DNA from: Bordetella sp. LUAb4
Lineage (GTDB): Bacteria; Pseudomonadota; Gammaproteobacteria; Burkholderiales; Burkholderiaceae_B
NCBI RefSeq assembly: GCF_021325795.1
Contig: NZ_JAHPZX010000003.1
Location: 558,001 to 622,000 of the forward strand
Length of the DNA: 64,000 bases
Direction of reading: 5' to 3'
Shown here one piece after another: positions 1-8,780 of the stretch (within the stretch, counting starts at the first letter, position 1; every line of letters begins with the position of its first letter). The position numbers and the translations under genes are program-made. The notes beneath the pieces were generated by a model. The model made no database searches. It worked only from the letters and a program-made list of their open reading frames with translations, and was not told the origin of the DNA.

Positions 1-452
1 GCGCCGTAGCTCCAGTGGATGGCGGCTTCCAGGCCTTTGTTATTGAACTCGTCCAGCTCGACGCCGATGGCCATGCGTACGTCGATGTCCGGCACGGACG
101 ACGTGAAGCGGCCCAGGCGTGGCACCAGGAATTCGGTGGCGAAGTAGGGGCTGACGTAGAGATACAGCTGCTGCCTGGCGGGACCTGGGGCGATGGCGTC
201 CACGCCCTCGGCGAAACGGTCCAGCCCATCGCGCACATGTTTATAGAATTCCCGGGCGGCCACCGTGGGCGTGAGACTACGCGCGCTGCGCTGGAACAGC
301 TGTTGTTCCAGGTGGGATTCCAACTGCTTGAGTTGCAGGCTCACCGCTTGCGGTGTCAGGCAGAGCTCTCCCGCGGCCTGGCGGATCGAGCCGTGACGCA
401 TCACCGCTTCGAAAATACGCAGGCTGTTCAGGGGAGGCAGGCGGTAACGCAT
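1..452 (-). CDS. LysR-family transcriptional regulator (N-terminal part, cut by window edge)
   Basis: Reading the minus strand from the ATG at 452-450 gives 150 codons that run off the left edge. The protein begins MRYRLPPLNSLRIFEAVMRH and continues with the helix-turn-helix pattern IRQAAGELCLTPQAVSLQLK and then LEQQLFQRSARSLTPT, which is the classic LysR wHTH followed by the linker helix. The PPLNSLRIFEAV start is typical of the GcvA-like subgroup. The effector-binding domain has begun (LYLYVSPYFATEFLVPRLG) but is incomplete, so the ligand cannot be guessed. Its target may lie to the left of the window. An open plus-strand frame over the same bases is its shadow. Confidence 0.88.
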   Translation of the reverse strand, partial: MRYRLPPLNSLRIFEAVMRHGSIRQAAGELCLTPQAVSLQLKQLESHLEQQLFQRSARSLTPTVAAREFYKHVRDGLDRFAEGVDAIAPGPARQQLYLYVSPYFATEFLVPRLGRFTSSVPDIDVRMAIGVELDEFNNKGLEAAIHWSYG

Positions 453-671
453 AGGGCGCGGGTAAACCTCGCCCCGCGCGCGGCGGGGCTGGACGAGAAT
501 CACGAATCATGGATTACGGATTGCGATCATAGTCGGAAAATGTCCCGGCCCGTCGAGGAATACTCATCGCCTTTATCGGCCTGGCCGACCGCCATTCCTC
601 CTGCCGACGGCTCCGCAGAGGCCAGTTTGCAGGGTAAATTCCATCATCGATTGATTTCTGGAGCACATATC

Positions 672-1634
672 GTGAGTGCTATCGGCGCTTTTCAACCGCA
701 AAAAATCGGGTCCGAAAAAGTCCCTACCGGCACTGCCGGCGGGACGGCGATCAACGATGTACTGGCCAAGCTCAAGCTGGTGGGAGCCAAGGCCGGGCGC
801 TTGGGGCGGGCCTGTCTCAGGCCGGTGCGTAGCAATGGCCGTCGTGCCCTGGCAATGGCACAACTGCCTTTCAGGGCGGTCAGCGGCCAGGGACGCGCAT
901 GCGCGGCGCGTGTCTTCAGACCTGGCGCTACGGGGTCTTATGACGTCACCACTAGCGTCGAGCCTGAGTTCCGCAAGTCCTTGGCCGAGCAAATGCTGGA
1001 TTGCGTGACGACGCGGGCGCGCTCGGTGTCGGACGCCTGGTCCCACTATCAATCGTATGTCGAGGATGACAGTCCCCTCGGCGCCTTTCTCGGGACTGCT
1101 GATTTTGCCTTGCGGCAACTGAAAAATGACACCGAGCAAGCCCTGTGGAATTTCAGCGTCGGTAAGTTCGAGATGGTGCTGGAGAATCTGGAAGCCAGCA
1201 CCGACAGGCCGCGCTCGGTGAGAAACGCTTTGCATCTGGCCGCGTTGGAAGTCTGGTGCGAAGTCTATCCATTGCCGACCAGCCAGAAAGGAGCCAGCAG
1301 CGGCGAAATGTCCAGTGGCCAGGAAGCGTCGCGCCGCGTGGGCCGGTGGGTGAAGCGCCACGAATTGCGCAGTGCCTTGAAAGCTTCGTTCGGGGAGAAA
1401 CCGGATAACGTGCAAACTGCCCCGAAGGACTCGCCTGAGCAGAAGCTGAATGAATTGCCGCTTGCCCGGCAGGCGTTACCCAGAGAGAAGCCGGACGCAC
1501 CGCGAGCGGACTCGAAAGAACAGATCAGGGATAAGCGCCTCGCCAGGTTTCTGAACCGGCCGGCCAGTTCCGTGGCACCGATGACCGTGTACGGCTACCG
1601 CCGCATTCCAGTCCACGATGTGATGAAGGGTTAG
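672..1634 (+). CDS. unrecognised 320-residue protein, possible secreted or effector-like orphan
   Basis: I do not recognise this protein. The start is taken as GTG at 672, because GGAG lies about 8 bases upstream and the frame further upstream is only the antisense of the LysR gene. The product begins MSAIGAFQPQKIGSEK and has a basic Ala/Arg-rich stretch at about residues 35-95. A more ordered, helix-like part with Trp and aromatic residues follows (SLAEQMLDCVTTRARSVSDA), then a polar Lys/Pro/Glu-rich tail. There is no signal peptide, membrane segment or familiar domain. Base composition looks less GC-rich than the neighbours. The next gene downstream is a second orphan with a very similar ribosome binding site. 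An effector-like role is only inference. Confidence 0.6.
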   Translation: MSAIGAFQPQKIGSEKVPTGTAGGTAINDVLAKLKLVGAKAGRLGRACLRPVRSNGRRALAMAQLPFRAVSGQGRACAARVFRPGATGSYDVTTSVEPEFRKSLAEQMLDCVTTRARSVSDAWSHYQSYVEDDSPLGAFLGTADFALRQLKNDTEQALWNFSVGKFEMVLENLEASTDRPRSVRNALHLAALEVWCEVYPLPTSQKGASSGEMSSGQEASRRVGRWVKRHELRSALKASFGEKPDNVQTAPKDSPEQKLNELPLARQALPREKPDAPRADSKEQIRDKRLARFLNRPASSVAPMTVYGYRRIPVHDVMKG

Positions 1635-1778
1635 AAGCGGCCAGGGAAATAACGCGGGATCATCGGAATTTCCTTCCGCATTTTCCTTGCGGTAGCCGGC
1701 GCTGCTTCCATATGGCCGACAGACGCTCGTGAGTGCGGCGCGTAGTCTTGCCGCTCTTTCAATTACGGAGCATTTGTC

Positions 1779-2336
1779 ATGTCGTATATGGGCGTAAGGG
1801 CAGCCAGCAGCGTCGCGGGTCCGCAATCGGTCGGTGTCGAGAGACTAAGCAACAGGAGTTCTGAATCCCTGCCAGGCTTGGTTGATGCCCAACCGCAAAA
1901 TTTTCGCCGCGCCATGTTCGGCATCCCGCACGCCTTCAAGCAGGGCGGACTGAAGATACAGCACGCCATCAGCAAGGCGTTTCAGGCGACCAAGCGAGCT
2001 TGCGTGACGCGTTTCGGTACGCGAGCCTCCGAAGACCTTATCAATCGCAGGCGCTCATCGAGCAACTCCGAGCTGGCCCTGAAAATGGATACCGCTGATC
2101 TCTTCAAGCTGAAGGACGGGGCGGAGCCGAAACTGAAGAGCAAGACGGGGACGGGCGATCTTCCGATGGACTTCACCAGGGCGAACACGGACATCAGCAC
2201 CCTAATGAAGTTCTTGACCCCTGAGCAACGCGCCGTTCATCACGAGGCAAGCAGAGTCAAGGACAACCTTCTTCTTGCGGAGCTCTCCAACATGGCGAAC
2301 CAATCTCCTGAAGTGCAAAGCCAGGCCGCCGATTGA
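1779..2336 (+). CDS. unrecognised 185-residue protein
   Basis: The ATG at 1779 is preceded by ACGGAGCATTTGTC, a good ribosome site that resembles the one before the gene at 672 (TGGAGCACATATC). The product is soluble and basic in its first half, with a segment FRRAMFGIPHAFKQGG and then KAFQATKRACVTRFGTRAS. It turns acidic and helical toward the C-terminus. No signal peptide, transmembrane helix or known family is visible. GC content is visibly lower than in the flanking metabolic genes. It probably belongs with the gene at 672 as a small accessory unit, but no function can be assigned. Confidence 0.6.
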   Translation: MSYMGVRAASSVAGPQSVGVERLSNRSSESLPGLVDAQPQNFRRAMFGIPHAFKQGGLKIQHAISKAFQATKRACVTRFGTRASEDLINRRRSSSNSELALKMDTADLFKLKDGAEPKLKSKTGTGDLPMDFTRANTDISTLMKFLTPEQRAVHHEASRVKDNLLLAELSNMANQSPEVQSQAAD

Positions 2337-2378
2337 GGTCTCAGGCCGCGCCATGGCGCGGCCCGCACAGCCTACTGC

Positions 2379-3194
2379 TTATTGCGCGGTCACCGTCCCA
2401 CGCACATTGGCGCGTTCGACCGCCTTCTGTACCGTGCCGTCGGCGACCGAGCCCTGCACGAAGTCCTTGACGAACTCCTGTCCCGCCTCGCGGCCCTTGG
2501 GCACACCGATGGCGAAGTGCTCCAGGCCCCAGTGGTCGGGCAGCACGCGCGAGCCGGGCAGCTTGTCGCTCAGTTCGAACAAGATGGCGTTGTTGGTGGC
2601 GAATGCGTCGATCTTGCGGGTACGCAGCATTTCCACCGCCTGCGCCAGCGTCGCTACCGGCACCAGCTTGGCTTTGGGATACAGCGGCTTCAGCTCGGCG
2701 CCCGTGGAACTGCCTTTGCTGACGCCGATGCGCAAGCCGCGGCGGCTCAGGTCATCCAGTTTCTTCAGGCGCGAGTTCTTCACCACCAACGCGCTCTTCT
2801 CCACATCCAGCACTGTGGGCGAGAAGTCCATGGTCTGCGTGCGTTCCTCGGTGGCGTTGGTAAAGGTGAAATCCGCATCACCATTGGCCACGGCCTTCAA
2901 TGCCTCGGCATTGTTCGGGAAGACCTTGGCTTCGAACGGCACGCCCAGCTTCTGCGCGAAGGCCTGGCCTACGTCATAGCCGACGCCGCGCGGTTCGTCA
3001 CCATTCTTGCCGGCCACATAGGACGTCGGGCTGCCCTGGTACATGGCGACCCGCAGGGAGCCGGTCGGCGCCAGCGCCTGCTGGGCCACCGCCAGGTTCT
3101 GCTTGGCGGTATCTTCCGGCGAAGTATGGGCGCAGCCTTGCAGCAGCGCGGTCAGCGCCAGGGCAATGGCGGCCAGGGTATTTCTCTTGAACAT
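2379..3194 (-). CDS. periplasmic amino-acid-type ABC transporter substrate-binding lipoprotein (SBP_bac_3)
   Basis: This 271-residue protein carries a lipoprotein signal ending in the lipobox LLQGC (Cys21). The mature part has the family-3 solute-binding fold: LRVAMYQGSPTSYV, then GVGYDVGQAFAQKLG, NADADFTF-type segments and GLRIGVSKGSSTGAEL. Such proteins deliver polar amino acids or related ligands to an ABC importer, but no permease or ATPase gene is adjacent, so this is an orphan receptor or feeds a transporter encoded elsewhere. The C-terminus is complete. The ligand is unknown. Confidence 0.85.
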   Translation of the reverse strand: MFKRNTLAAIALALTALLQGCAHTSPEDTAKQNLAVAQQALAPTGSLRVAMYQGSPTSYVAGKNGDEPRGVGYDVGQAFAQKLGVPFEAKVFPNNAEALKAVANGDADFTFTNATEERTQTMDFSPTVLDVEKSALVVKNSRLKKLDDLSRRGLRIGVSKGSSTGAELKPLYPKAKLVPVATLAQAVEMLRTRKIDAFATNNAILFELSDKLPGSRVLPDHWGLEHFAIGVPKGREAGQEFVKDFVQGSVADGTVQKAVERANVRGTVTAQ

Positions 3195-3459
3195 GGGGTC
3201 TCCTAAAGCATTGAGCGAACATTCGTCGATTCAGCAATGGCGCATGGCTACCCGGCGCGCCTGGAACGAGATGTCCGAGGCAACGTCCACGCCGGCACGT
3301 GTGACGCGCCGGGCGGGATCATACTGGCGTCCTGATACAAATTGCTGAGAACGAGCTGTCAAAAAGCCTGCAAGCGATACTGGTTGTATCTCACGCAACG
3401 CCTGTAAATGCAGGAGACCACTGACGCCCCGGTCAGGCCAGGGCGCCTTTCTTGCGCGA

Positions 3460-4473
3460 TCAATCCACCTTGATGTGGTTATCGTCGATCAACTTCTTGT
3501 AGACCTGCAACTGCGACTTGGTGAGGTCGCCCAGTTCCTGGGCCGACGATCCACGCGGGGACGCGCCTTGAGCTGCCAGCTTTTGTTGCAGGTCGGGGTT
3601 GGCCAGGGCCTTCTTGATGGAAGTATTCAAGCGCTCAACGATGGGTGCCGGCGTCTTCTTGGGCGCGACGACCACGAACCAGGATTCAAAAGTGAAGGGC
3701 ACGGAGCCCGATTCCGAGATGGTCTTCACGCCGGGCAGGCTGGCCAGTTCCTTTTCCGAACACACGCCGATCAGGTCCAGCTTCTTGCCGTCGGCCAGGC
3801 TCTTGACGGTAGCCACGGCCTGGAAGGCGGCCTGGACTTCTCCAGCCGCGACGCCCACCGCCGCTTGCGAGGCGCCCTTGTAGGGAACATGGACGATGTC
3901 CAGGCCGTTGCGCGCGGTGAACAGCGCCATGGCGATGTGCTGCGGACTGCCGATGCCGCCGGAGCCGTAGTGCAGTTTGCCGGGCGCTGCCTTGGCGGCG
4001 GCGATCAGGTCCGCGGCGCTCTTGTAGTTCAGGCTGGGCGTCGTCACCAGTGCCCACGCGAAGGTCGTCGCCAGCGATACGGGTGTGAAGTCGCGCACCG
4101 GATCCCATGGCATGCTGGCCTGCAGATTGGGCACCATGGTCAGGATGCTGTCGTTGAAGCCGCCTATGGTGTAACCGTCCGGCGTCGCCTTGGAAACGCG
4201 ATCCGCGCCGATGATGCCGGCCGCGCCCGGCTGGTTTTCGACGACTACCGCCACGCCCAGGTCCTTGGACATCTCCTGGGCCACCAGCCTGGCGGCATTG
4301 TCCACCGCGCTGCCGGCCGCCAAGGGCACGATCATGGTGATGGGATGGTCGGGATAGGCGGCCTGCGCCGCTGCCGTATAGCCGCCGGCCACCGCGCATG
4401 CCGCGAGCAGGGCGTGGCGCAGCGTGCGTGTCATGCCGCTTTTCATGGTCGGCTTTTTCTTCGATTCTTTCAT
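3460..4473 (-). CDS. Bug-family tripartite tricarboxylate transporter periplasmic receptor
   Basis: The start at 4473 is chosen because GGGGAGA sits just upstream. The 337-residue product has a signal peptide ending near AAAQAAYPDHP. The mature start PITMIVPLAAGSAVDNAAR and the later PDGYTIGG, HYGSGGIGSP and VPYKGASQAA blocks are hallmarks of Bug (TctC) receptors. These bind carboxylates or amides in the periplasm for a TctAB permease, or act as orphan sensors. It starts 14 bases after the stop of the amidohydrolase gene upstream, so the two are likely co-transcribed and the ligand may be related to that enzyme's substrate. Confidence 0.92.
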   Translation of the reverse strand: MKESKKKPTMKSGMTRTLRHALLAACAVAGGYTAAAQAAYPDHPITMIVPLAAGSAVDNAARLVAQEMSKDLGVAVVVENQPGAAGIIGADRVSKATPDGYTIGGFNDSILTMVPNLQASMPWDPVRDFTPVSLATTFAWALVTTPSLNYKSAADLIAAAKAAPGKLHYGSGGIGSPQHIAMALFTARNGLDIVHVPYKGASQAAVGVAAGEVQAAFQAVATVKSLADGKKLDLIGVCSEKELASLPGVKTISESGSVPFTFESWFVVVAPKKTPAPIVERLNTSIKKALANPDLQQKLAAQGASPRGSSAQELGDLTKSQLQVYKKLIDDNHIKVD

Positions 4474-4486
4474 GGTCTGTCTCCCC

Positions 4487-5599
4487 TCAGAGTCCGATAT
4501 TGAGTAGTTTTTTAGCGTTGCCGCTGAGTATCGCGGCGCGATGCGCATTCGACATGGGTGTCGCCAGCACCTGGTCGACGGGATGCTGTTCCCACGGAAT
4601 AGGATGGTCCGTGCCCACCACCACCTGGTCGATTCCCACTTGCGAGATCAGGAAGTTCAGGGCTTCAGGCGTGAACACCATGGCGTCCACATGGATCTGG
4701 CGGATGTATTCCGACGGCTTTTTCTTCAGGACGATATCGGGATTGCAGTTCGCCGGCGATACGTAGCACGACCGATCCGAGCGGGCGGCATATGACCCCA
4801 GATAGCCGCCCCCGTGCGCGGCCAGGATCTTCAGGCGCGGGAACTTGTCCAGCGTGCCCTCGAAAATCAGATGCTCCAGCGCGATGGTGGTGTCCAGGGG
4901 ATTGCCGATCACGTTGGACAGCCAGCCGTTGCCCTGGAAGCGCTTGGCCAGTTCGGGCGTGCTTTGCGGATGGATGAACAGCGTTGTGTCCAGCTCCTGG
5001 GCCTTGGCCCAGACCGGATGGAAGCGCGGGTCGGAAAAGGACACGCCGCCCACGCTACCGCCGATGGCGGCGCCGCGCAGGCCCAGGGTCTTGACGGCGT
5101 GTTCCAGCTGCTGCACGGCCAGGTCCGGGAACTGCAGGGACAGCGAGGCGAAGGCGGCGAAACGGCCGGGATAGGCGCGCGACAGTTCGGCGAACTTCTC
5201 GTTGTGGATCTTGCAGATGGCCTCGGCGGTTTCCCGGTCCTTGCCGTACCAGAACGGGTTGATGGACAGCACTTCCATGTCCACGCCCATTGCGTCCATC
5301 GCCGCCAGGCGGCCGGCGACGGCGGTCTTGTCGTCGGCGGGGATGAAGTGCTCCTGCACGCCGCGCACCGGCGGCAAGACCTTCTTGGCATCATCGCCCA
5401 TCAGGGCGATGGCCTCTTGGAAATAGCAGTGCGCGTGGGTGTCCAGGACCTTCACGCGCTTGCCGTTCATCATCAGGGCGGGGGGCTTGCCGGCCGCACC
5501 TGCCTGGCCCGCCGCGCGTGCCGCGTCGAGCAGGCCGCAACCGCAGAACATGATGCCGGCGCTGGCGGCGCCGTTCAGAAATCCTCTGCGCGATACCAT
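4487..5599 (-). CDS. Tat-exported amidohydrolase (ACMSD/decarboxylase-like, Amidohydro_2)
   Basis: This 370-residue protein begins MVSRRGFLNG, a twin-arginine signal, with a Cys/Gly-rich hydrophobic core. The catalytic part shows the metal-binding His pair in LDTHAHCYF (His55, His57). Later blocks TLFIHPQS, AAHGGGYLGSY and VVVGTDHPIPW follow the order seen in amidohydrolase-2 proteins such as ACMSD and gamma-resorcylate decarboxylase. It probably decarboxylates or hydrolyses an aromatic or cyclic acid, in the periplasm if the Tat signal is used. It lies between an Ldh-type dehydrogenase and a Bug receptor on the same strand, suggesting one catabolic unit. The exact substrate is unknown. Confidence 0.88.
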   Translation of the reverse strand: MVSRRGFLNGAASAGIMFCGCGLLDAARAAGQAGAAGKPPALMMNGKRVKVLDTHAHCYFQEAIALMGDDAKKVLPPVRGVQEHFIPADDKTAVAGRLAAMDAMGVDMEVLSINPFWYGKDRETAEAICKIHNEKFAELSRAYPGRFAAFASLSLQFPDLAVQQLEHAVKTLGLRGAAIGGSVGGVSFSDPRFHPVWAKAQELDTTLFIHPQSTPELAKRFQGNGWLSNVIGNPLDTTIALEHLIFEGTLDKFPRLKILAAHGGGYLGSYAARSDRSCYVSPANCNPDIVLKKKPSEYIRQIHVDAMVFTPEALNFLISQVGIDQVVVGTDHPIPWEQHPVDQVLATPMSNAHRAAILSGNAKKLLNIGL

Positions 5600-5679
5600 C
5601 TGTGTCTCCTCTGTCTGTTGTTGTTCTTTATTCCGCCGCCGGTCTTGGTGCCAGGGCTGGATAGTGGGGGGTGAGCGTG

Positions 5680-5735
5680 GGTTTGGGTTTAAGTTTGGAT
5701 TTGGATTTGGACTTGGACTTGGGTTTTGGGGCTGA
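5680..5735. repeat. degenerate hexamer repeat (TTGGAT/TTGGGT type)
   Basis: The gap between the amidohydrolase and Ldh genes contains a run of imperfect six-base units on the plus strand: GGTTTGGGTTTAAGTTTGGA, then further TTGGAT and TTGGAC copies. It has strong strand asymmetry (T/G-rich on plus). No gene or clear terminator was seen in the gap apart from this. Confidence 0.7.
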
Positions 5736-5804
5736 GCGTGGGCTTGGGCTCCGGCTGGGGGGACAGGCCTGAGTCCGAGCCTTCGTTCGGCCCGGACTCG
5801 GGCG

Positions 5805-6890
5805 CTATACGAGCGGGTCGACGCCCAGGTCTGCCGCCAAGGTGTCCAAGGCCGTGATCAGCTCCGCATGCAGGGGCACGCCATGCGTGACGCGTTCCTC
5901 GTACGTGATGGCGGACTGCTCGCCCGGCAGGCGTATCTCCTGCGCGCCGGGCAGCAATTCCGATGATTTCATCTGAGCCCAGATGTCATCGATGCAGGCT
6001 TCGAACTGCGCCAGCGGCATGAAGGCGGTGACGTCGATGGCGGCCACGGCCTGCCCCGTGTTGGTGACGCTCTGGTAATCCTTGTTGAAGTCGACCACGT
6101 CGCGGCCGAAGGCGGCGCCGTTCAGTGTCCCCGCCAGGATGCCGAACATCAGCGCCAGACCGTAACCCTTGGCCCCCCCGATGGGTAGCAGAAAACCCTC
6201 GTCCGAACGCTTGGGGTCCAGCAAGGGTTTGCCGTCGCGGCCCACCATCCAGCCTTCCGGCATGGTCTGGCCGCGCTGGGCCAGTGCCTTGACCTTGCCG
6301 TAGGCGGCGGTGGTGGTGGCCATGTCCAGCACGATGGGCGGGCGGTTGGCGGCCGGAACCGCAATGGCGATGGGGTTGGTCGACAGCAGCATGTCGATGC
6401 CACCCCAAGGCGGCATGTGGTTGGCGCTGCCCACCGCCATGTAGATGCCTATCATCCCGTGTTCGAGGGGCATGCGGGCATACAGGCCGGCCGGGCCGGC
6501 GTGGTTGCTGTGGCGGGTACCCACCCAGCCTATGCCGGCGCGGCGCGCCTTTTCGATGGCCAGATCGGTGGCGCGCTTCATCACCAGGTGGCCCATGGCG
6601 TTGTCGCCGTCCAGCAGGGCGGTGGCGGCGCGCTCTTCCACGATGCGCATGTCGGGACGCAGATTGATGCCGCCGGCGCGGATGCGTTTCACATAAGCGG
6701 GCAGGCGGAACACGCCATGGGCATCGGCCCCGCGCGCATCGGCCTGCGCCATGATGGCGCCGACGGTGGACGCGTCCGCGGCGGGCATGCCCACGGCGGT
6801 CAGGACGCTGGCGATGAAGCGCTGCAGGTCAGCGATGGGAATGGCGGTCTTGCGGGTGGGGGACGAGCGTTCGGCGTTCGAGGTGGTCAT
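5805..6890 (-). CDS. Ldh-family NAD(P)-dependent 2-hydroxyacid oxidoreductase
   Basis: The likely start is ATG at 6890, giving 361 residues; a longer frame begins at 6956 but adds a stretch that does not look conserved. The sequence shows the YlbC/MDH2 family blocks DLQRFIASVLTAVGMP, ADARGADAHGVFRLPAYVKR, GWVGTRHSNHAGPAG and GGAKGYGLALMFGILAG. This fold differs from classical lactate dehydrogenase. Members oxidise malate, lactate, sulfolactate, ureidoglycolate or similar acids. It is placed downstream of a LysR gene and upstream of the amidohydrolase and Bug receptor, all on one strand. The substrate is not predictable from sequence alone. Confidence 0.9.
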   Translation of the reverse strand: MTTSNAERSSPTRKTAIPIADLQRFIASVLTAVGMPAADASTVGAIMAQADARGADAHGVFRLPAYVKRIRAGGINLRPDMRIVEERAATALLDGDNAMGHLVMKRATDLAIEKARRAGIGWVGTRHSNHAGPAGLYARMPLEHGMIGIYMAVGSANHMPPWGGIDMLLSTNPIAIAVPAANRPPIVLDMATTTAAYGKVKALAQRGQTMPEGWMVGRDGKPLLDPKRSDEGFLLPIGGAKGYGLALMFGILAGTLNGAAFGRDVVDFNKDYQSVTNTGQAVAAIDVTAFMPLAQFEACIDDIWAQMKSSELLPGAQEIRLPGEQSAITYEERVTHGVPLHAELITALDTLAADLGVDPLV

Positions 6891-7022
6891 CTTCGTGGCG
6901 TGGCTGTGGCGTGTTCCGGCAGCGGCGCGCATGGCCGCGTCCCGGATGTGGATCATCCGGTGCGTGGAAAGTATAGGAAGCGGGTGCGCGCGGAACTAAT
7001 ACCGTTTCCACGCGGAGCCATA

Positions 7023-7949
7023 TCATTTTGATCTGGCTGGATTCTTACTCAGGTTGAACACCCGCATCCGGTTGAGCCGCGCCAGTTCCGCCAGGACGAT
7101 CTCGCGTAGCGCTGCCACGGCGGTTCTGGGCGTAGCCTCGATGCGGGTGGCCATCATCAGTTGGCGGTTCAGCTGGACGCCCGATACTTCGGTCAGGGTG
7201 ATGCCGGCGTCGCTGCGCGGTTCCTTGAACACCGACACCGGCATCAGCGTGCACCAGTCGCCGTTGTGCACCAGTTCGCGAATGGCATCGACGGAGTCGA
7301 TTTCCGAATGGATGTTCAGATGCACGCCCATGGACTGCAGTTGGCGTTCGACCACGGTGCGGTGCAGCGTGGTCATCAGCAGGGGCAGGCGGGCCAGATC
7401 GGCCAATGAAATGATGGGGTCCATCTTCATCGCCGCGGGCGAGGCCAGGGCGAAGGGTTCGCCGACCAGCGGATGCAGGGCCAGTGGGCGGCCCGCGCTG
7501 GCACCCATGCTGGTGATGATGGCCATGTCCAACATGCCTTTTTCCAGCATGTCCAGCAACTCGGGGGTGAAGGCTTCGCGTACGGTCAGGCGCATCTCGT
7601 CCAGCGTGCGGTGGCAACGCTCGAACAGGCCGGGTACCAGCACGCGCGACAGGGTGGGCGATACGCCCAGCACCACCCGGCTGGCGGTCTCCGCCGGGCC
7701 GGCCAGTTGGCGCTTCACGCGCTGGGCTTCGTCCAGCATGCGCTGCGCCGCTTCATAGAGCGTCACGCCAGCCTGGGTCAGGCGCACGCCGCGCGCGGTG
7801 CGCTGGAGCAGGGGCACGCCCATCTCTTCTTCCAACGCGTGCATCTGCCGGCTGAGCGCCGGCTGGGCGATGGCGATCGCCTCGGCGGCGGAGGTCAGGC
7901 TGCCCGCGTCGGCGATCGCCACGAAGTATTTCAAAGTCCGAAGATTCAC
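7023..7949 (-). CDS. LysR-family transcriptional regulator
   Basis: This complete 308-residue LysR protein begins MNLRTLKYFVAIADAGSLTS, with the wHTH containing AIAIAQPALSRQMHALEEEM and then GVPLLQRTARGVRLTQAG. The C-terminal effector-binding domain is present. It resembles the CbbR/NAC-like group whose members control nearby catabolic genes. It faces away from the cupin gene at 8125 and is followed on its own strand by the Ldh, amidohydrolase and Bug genes, so it is the obvious regulator of that cluster, probably acting in the 7950-8124 gap. Confidence 0.93.
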   Translation of the reverse strand: MNLRTLKYFVAIADAGSLTSAAEAIAIAQPALSRQMHALEEEMGVPLLQRTARGVRLTQAGVTLYEAAQRMLDEAQRVKRQLAGPAETASRVVLGVSPTLSRVLVPGLFERCHRTLDEMRLTVREAFTPELLDMLEKGMLDMAIITSMGASAGRPLALHPLVGEPFALASPAAMKMDPIISLADLARLPLLMTTLHRTVVERQLQSMGVHLNIHSEIDSVDAIRELVHNGDWCTLMPVSVFKEPRSDAGITLTEVSGVQLNRQLMMATRIEATPRTAVAALREIVLAELARLNRMRVFNLSKNPARSK

Positions 7950-8124
7950 CGCCGGTCGCCCTTTGCAGTTTCGTGTCTATCGCAGAATGATATACCTGCC
8001 TGCCGATTCGGCATTGGACGGTGCCGTCGCGGGCTGTCTAGACTTTCGAGTTCAGCGGCGGCCGCGGACGCGCCCCGACTCGCCTTATCAGCCCTCCCTG
8101 ATGATTCCCCCAGGAGCACACCGC

Positions 8125-8562
8125 ATGACCAGCACCGCCCAAGCCCAGTCCCCCGCGCAAACCGGACTCAAACCCCAGATCTTCCACCCGGACCAGATGA
8201 AGGCTTATGAGCGCGGCGGCGGCGCCCGCACCATTCCCCTGGCTACCGCATCCAAGGGCGCGGAGGCTTTCATCAACGGCATCACGGAATTCGGGCCTGG
8301 CGCCAAGATTCCCTTCCACTTCCACAACTGCGAAGAGAGCGTGATGCTGCTGGAGGGTGACGCCATGTTCGACATTGATGGGAAGGAATTCCACCTCAAG
8401 CCCATGGACACCACCTGGATTCCCGCCGGCGTGCCGCATCGCTTCCGCAATCTGTCCGACACCCAGGGGATGAAGATCCTGTGGATCTACGGGTCGGTCA
8501 ACGCCACCCGTACCCTGGTGGAAACCGGCGAAACCCGCTCGATCACGGCGGAACACAAATAG
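8125..8562 (+). CDS. cupin-domain protein
   Basis: The start at 8125 follows the ribosome site CAGGAGCACACCGC. The 145-residue protein is a single small cupin: motif 1 is seen in GPGAKIPFHFHNCEES with the metal-binding His pair and Glu, and motif 2 in WIPAGVPHRFRN. Small cupins of this kind act as dioxygenases, isomerases or binding proteins. It is transcribed divergently from the LysR regulator at 7023-7949, which suggests that this LysR controls it together with the Ldh/amidohydrolase genes. Confidence 0.88.
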   Translation: MTSTAQAQSPAQTGLKPQIFHPDQMKAYERGGGARTIPLATASKGAEAFINGITEFGPGAKIPFHFHNCEESVMLLEGDAMFDIDGKEFHLKPMDTTWIPAGVPHRFRNLSDTQGMKILWIYGSVNATRTLVETGETRSITAEHK

Positions 8563-8780
8563 GTCGTCGATCGTCCGCCCATGAACGGGCGGGTTCCTGG
8601 TCCGGGAACCCGCCGGGCCCCGTCTCAGGTCCGTCTTCGGCCCGACTTCGGCCCGACTCCGGCCATCCGTCGGCGACGGGACCCATTGCACCGAGACTCT
8701 GCTACGCTTTCCTGCTGGCATCCAACAAGCGGGATGCCCATAACAGCGCATGGGTGCGCGGTAGCGAGGGAGTGGTGAGC

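Noticed and set aside
15-671. Long plus-strand open frame that runs into the 672 gene
   Set aside because: The first 220 codons lie antisense to a clear LysR gene (452-1, minus) and show no family match; only the part from GTG 672 is kept.
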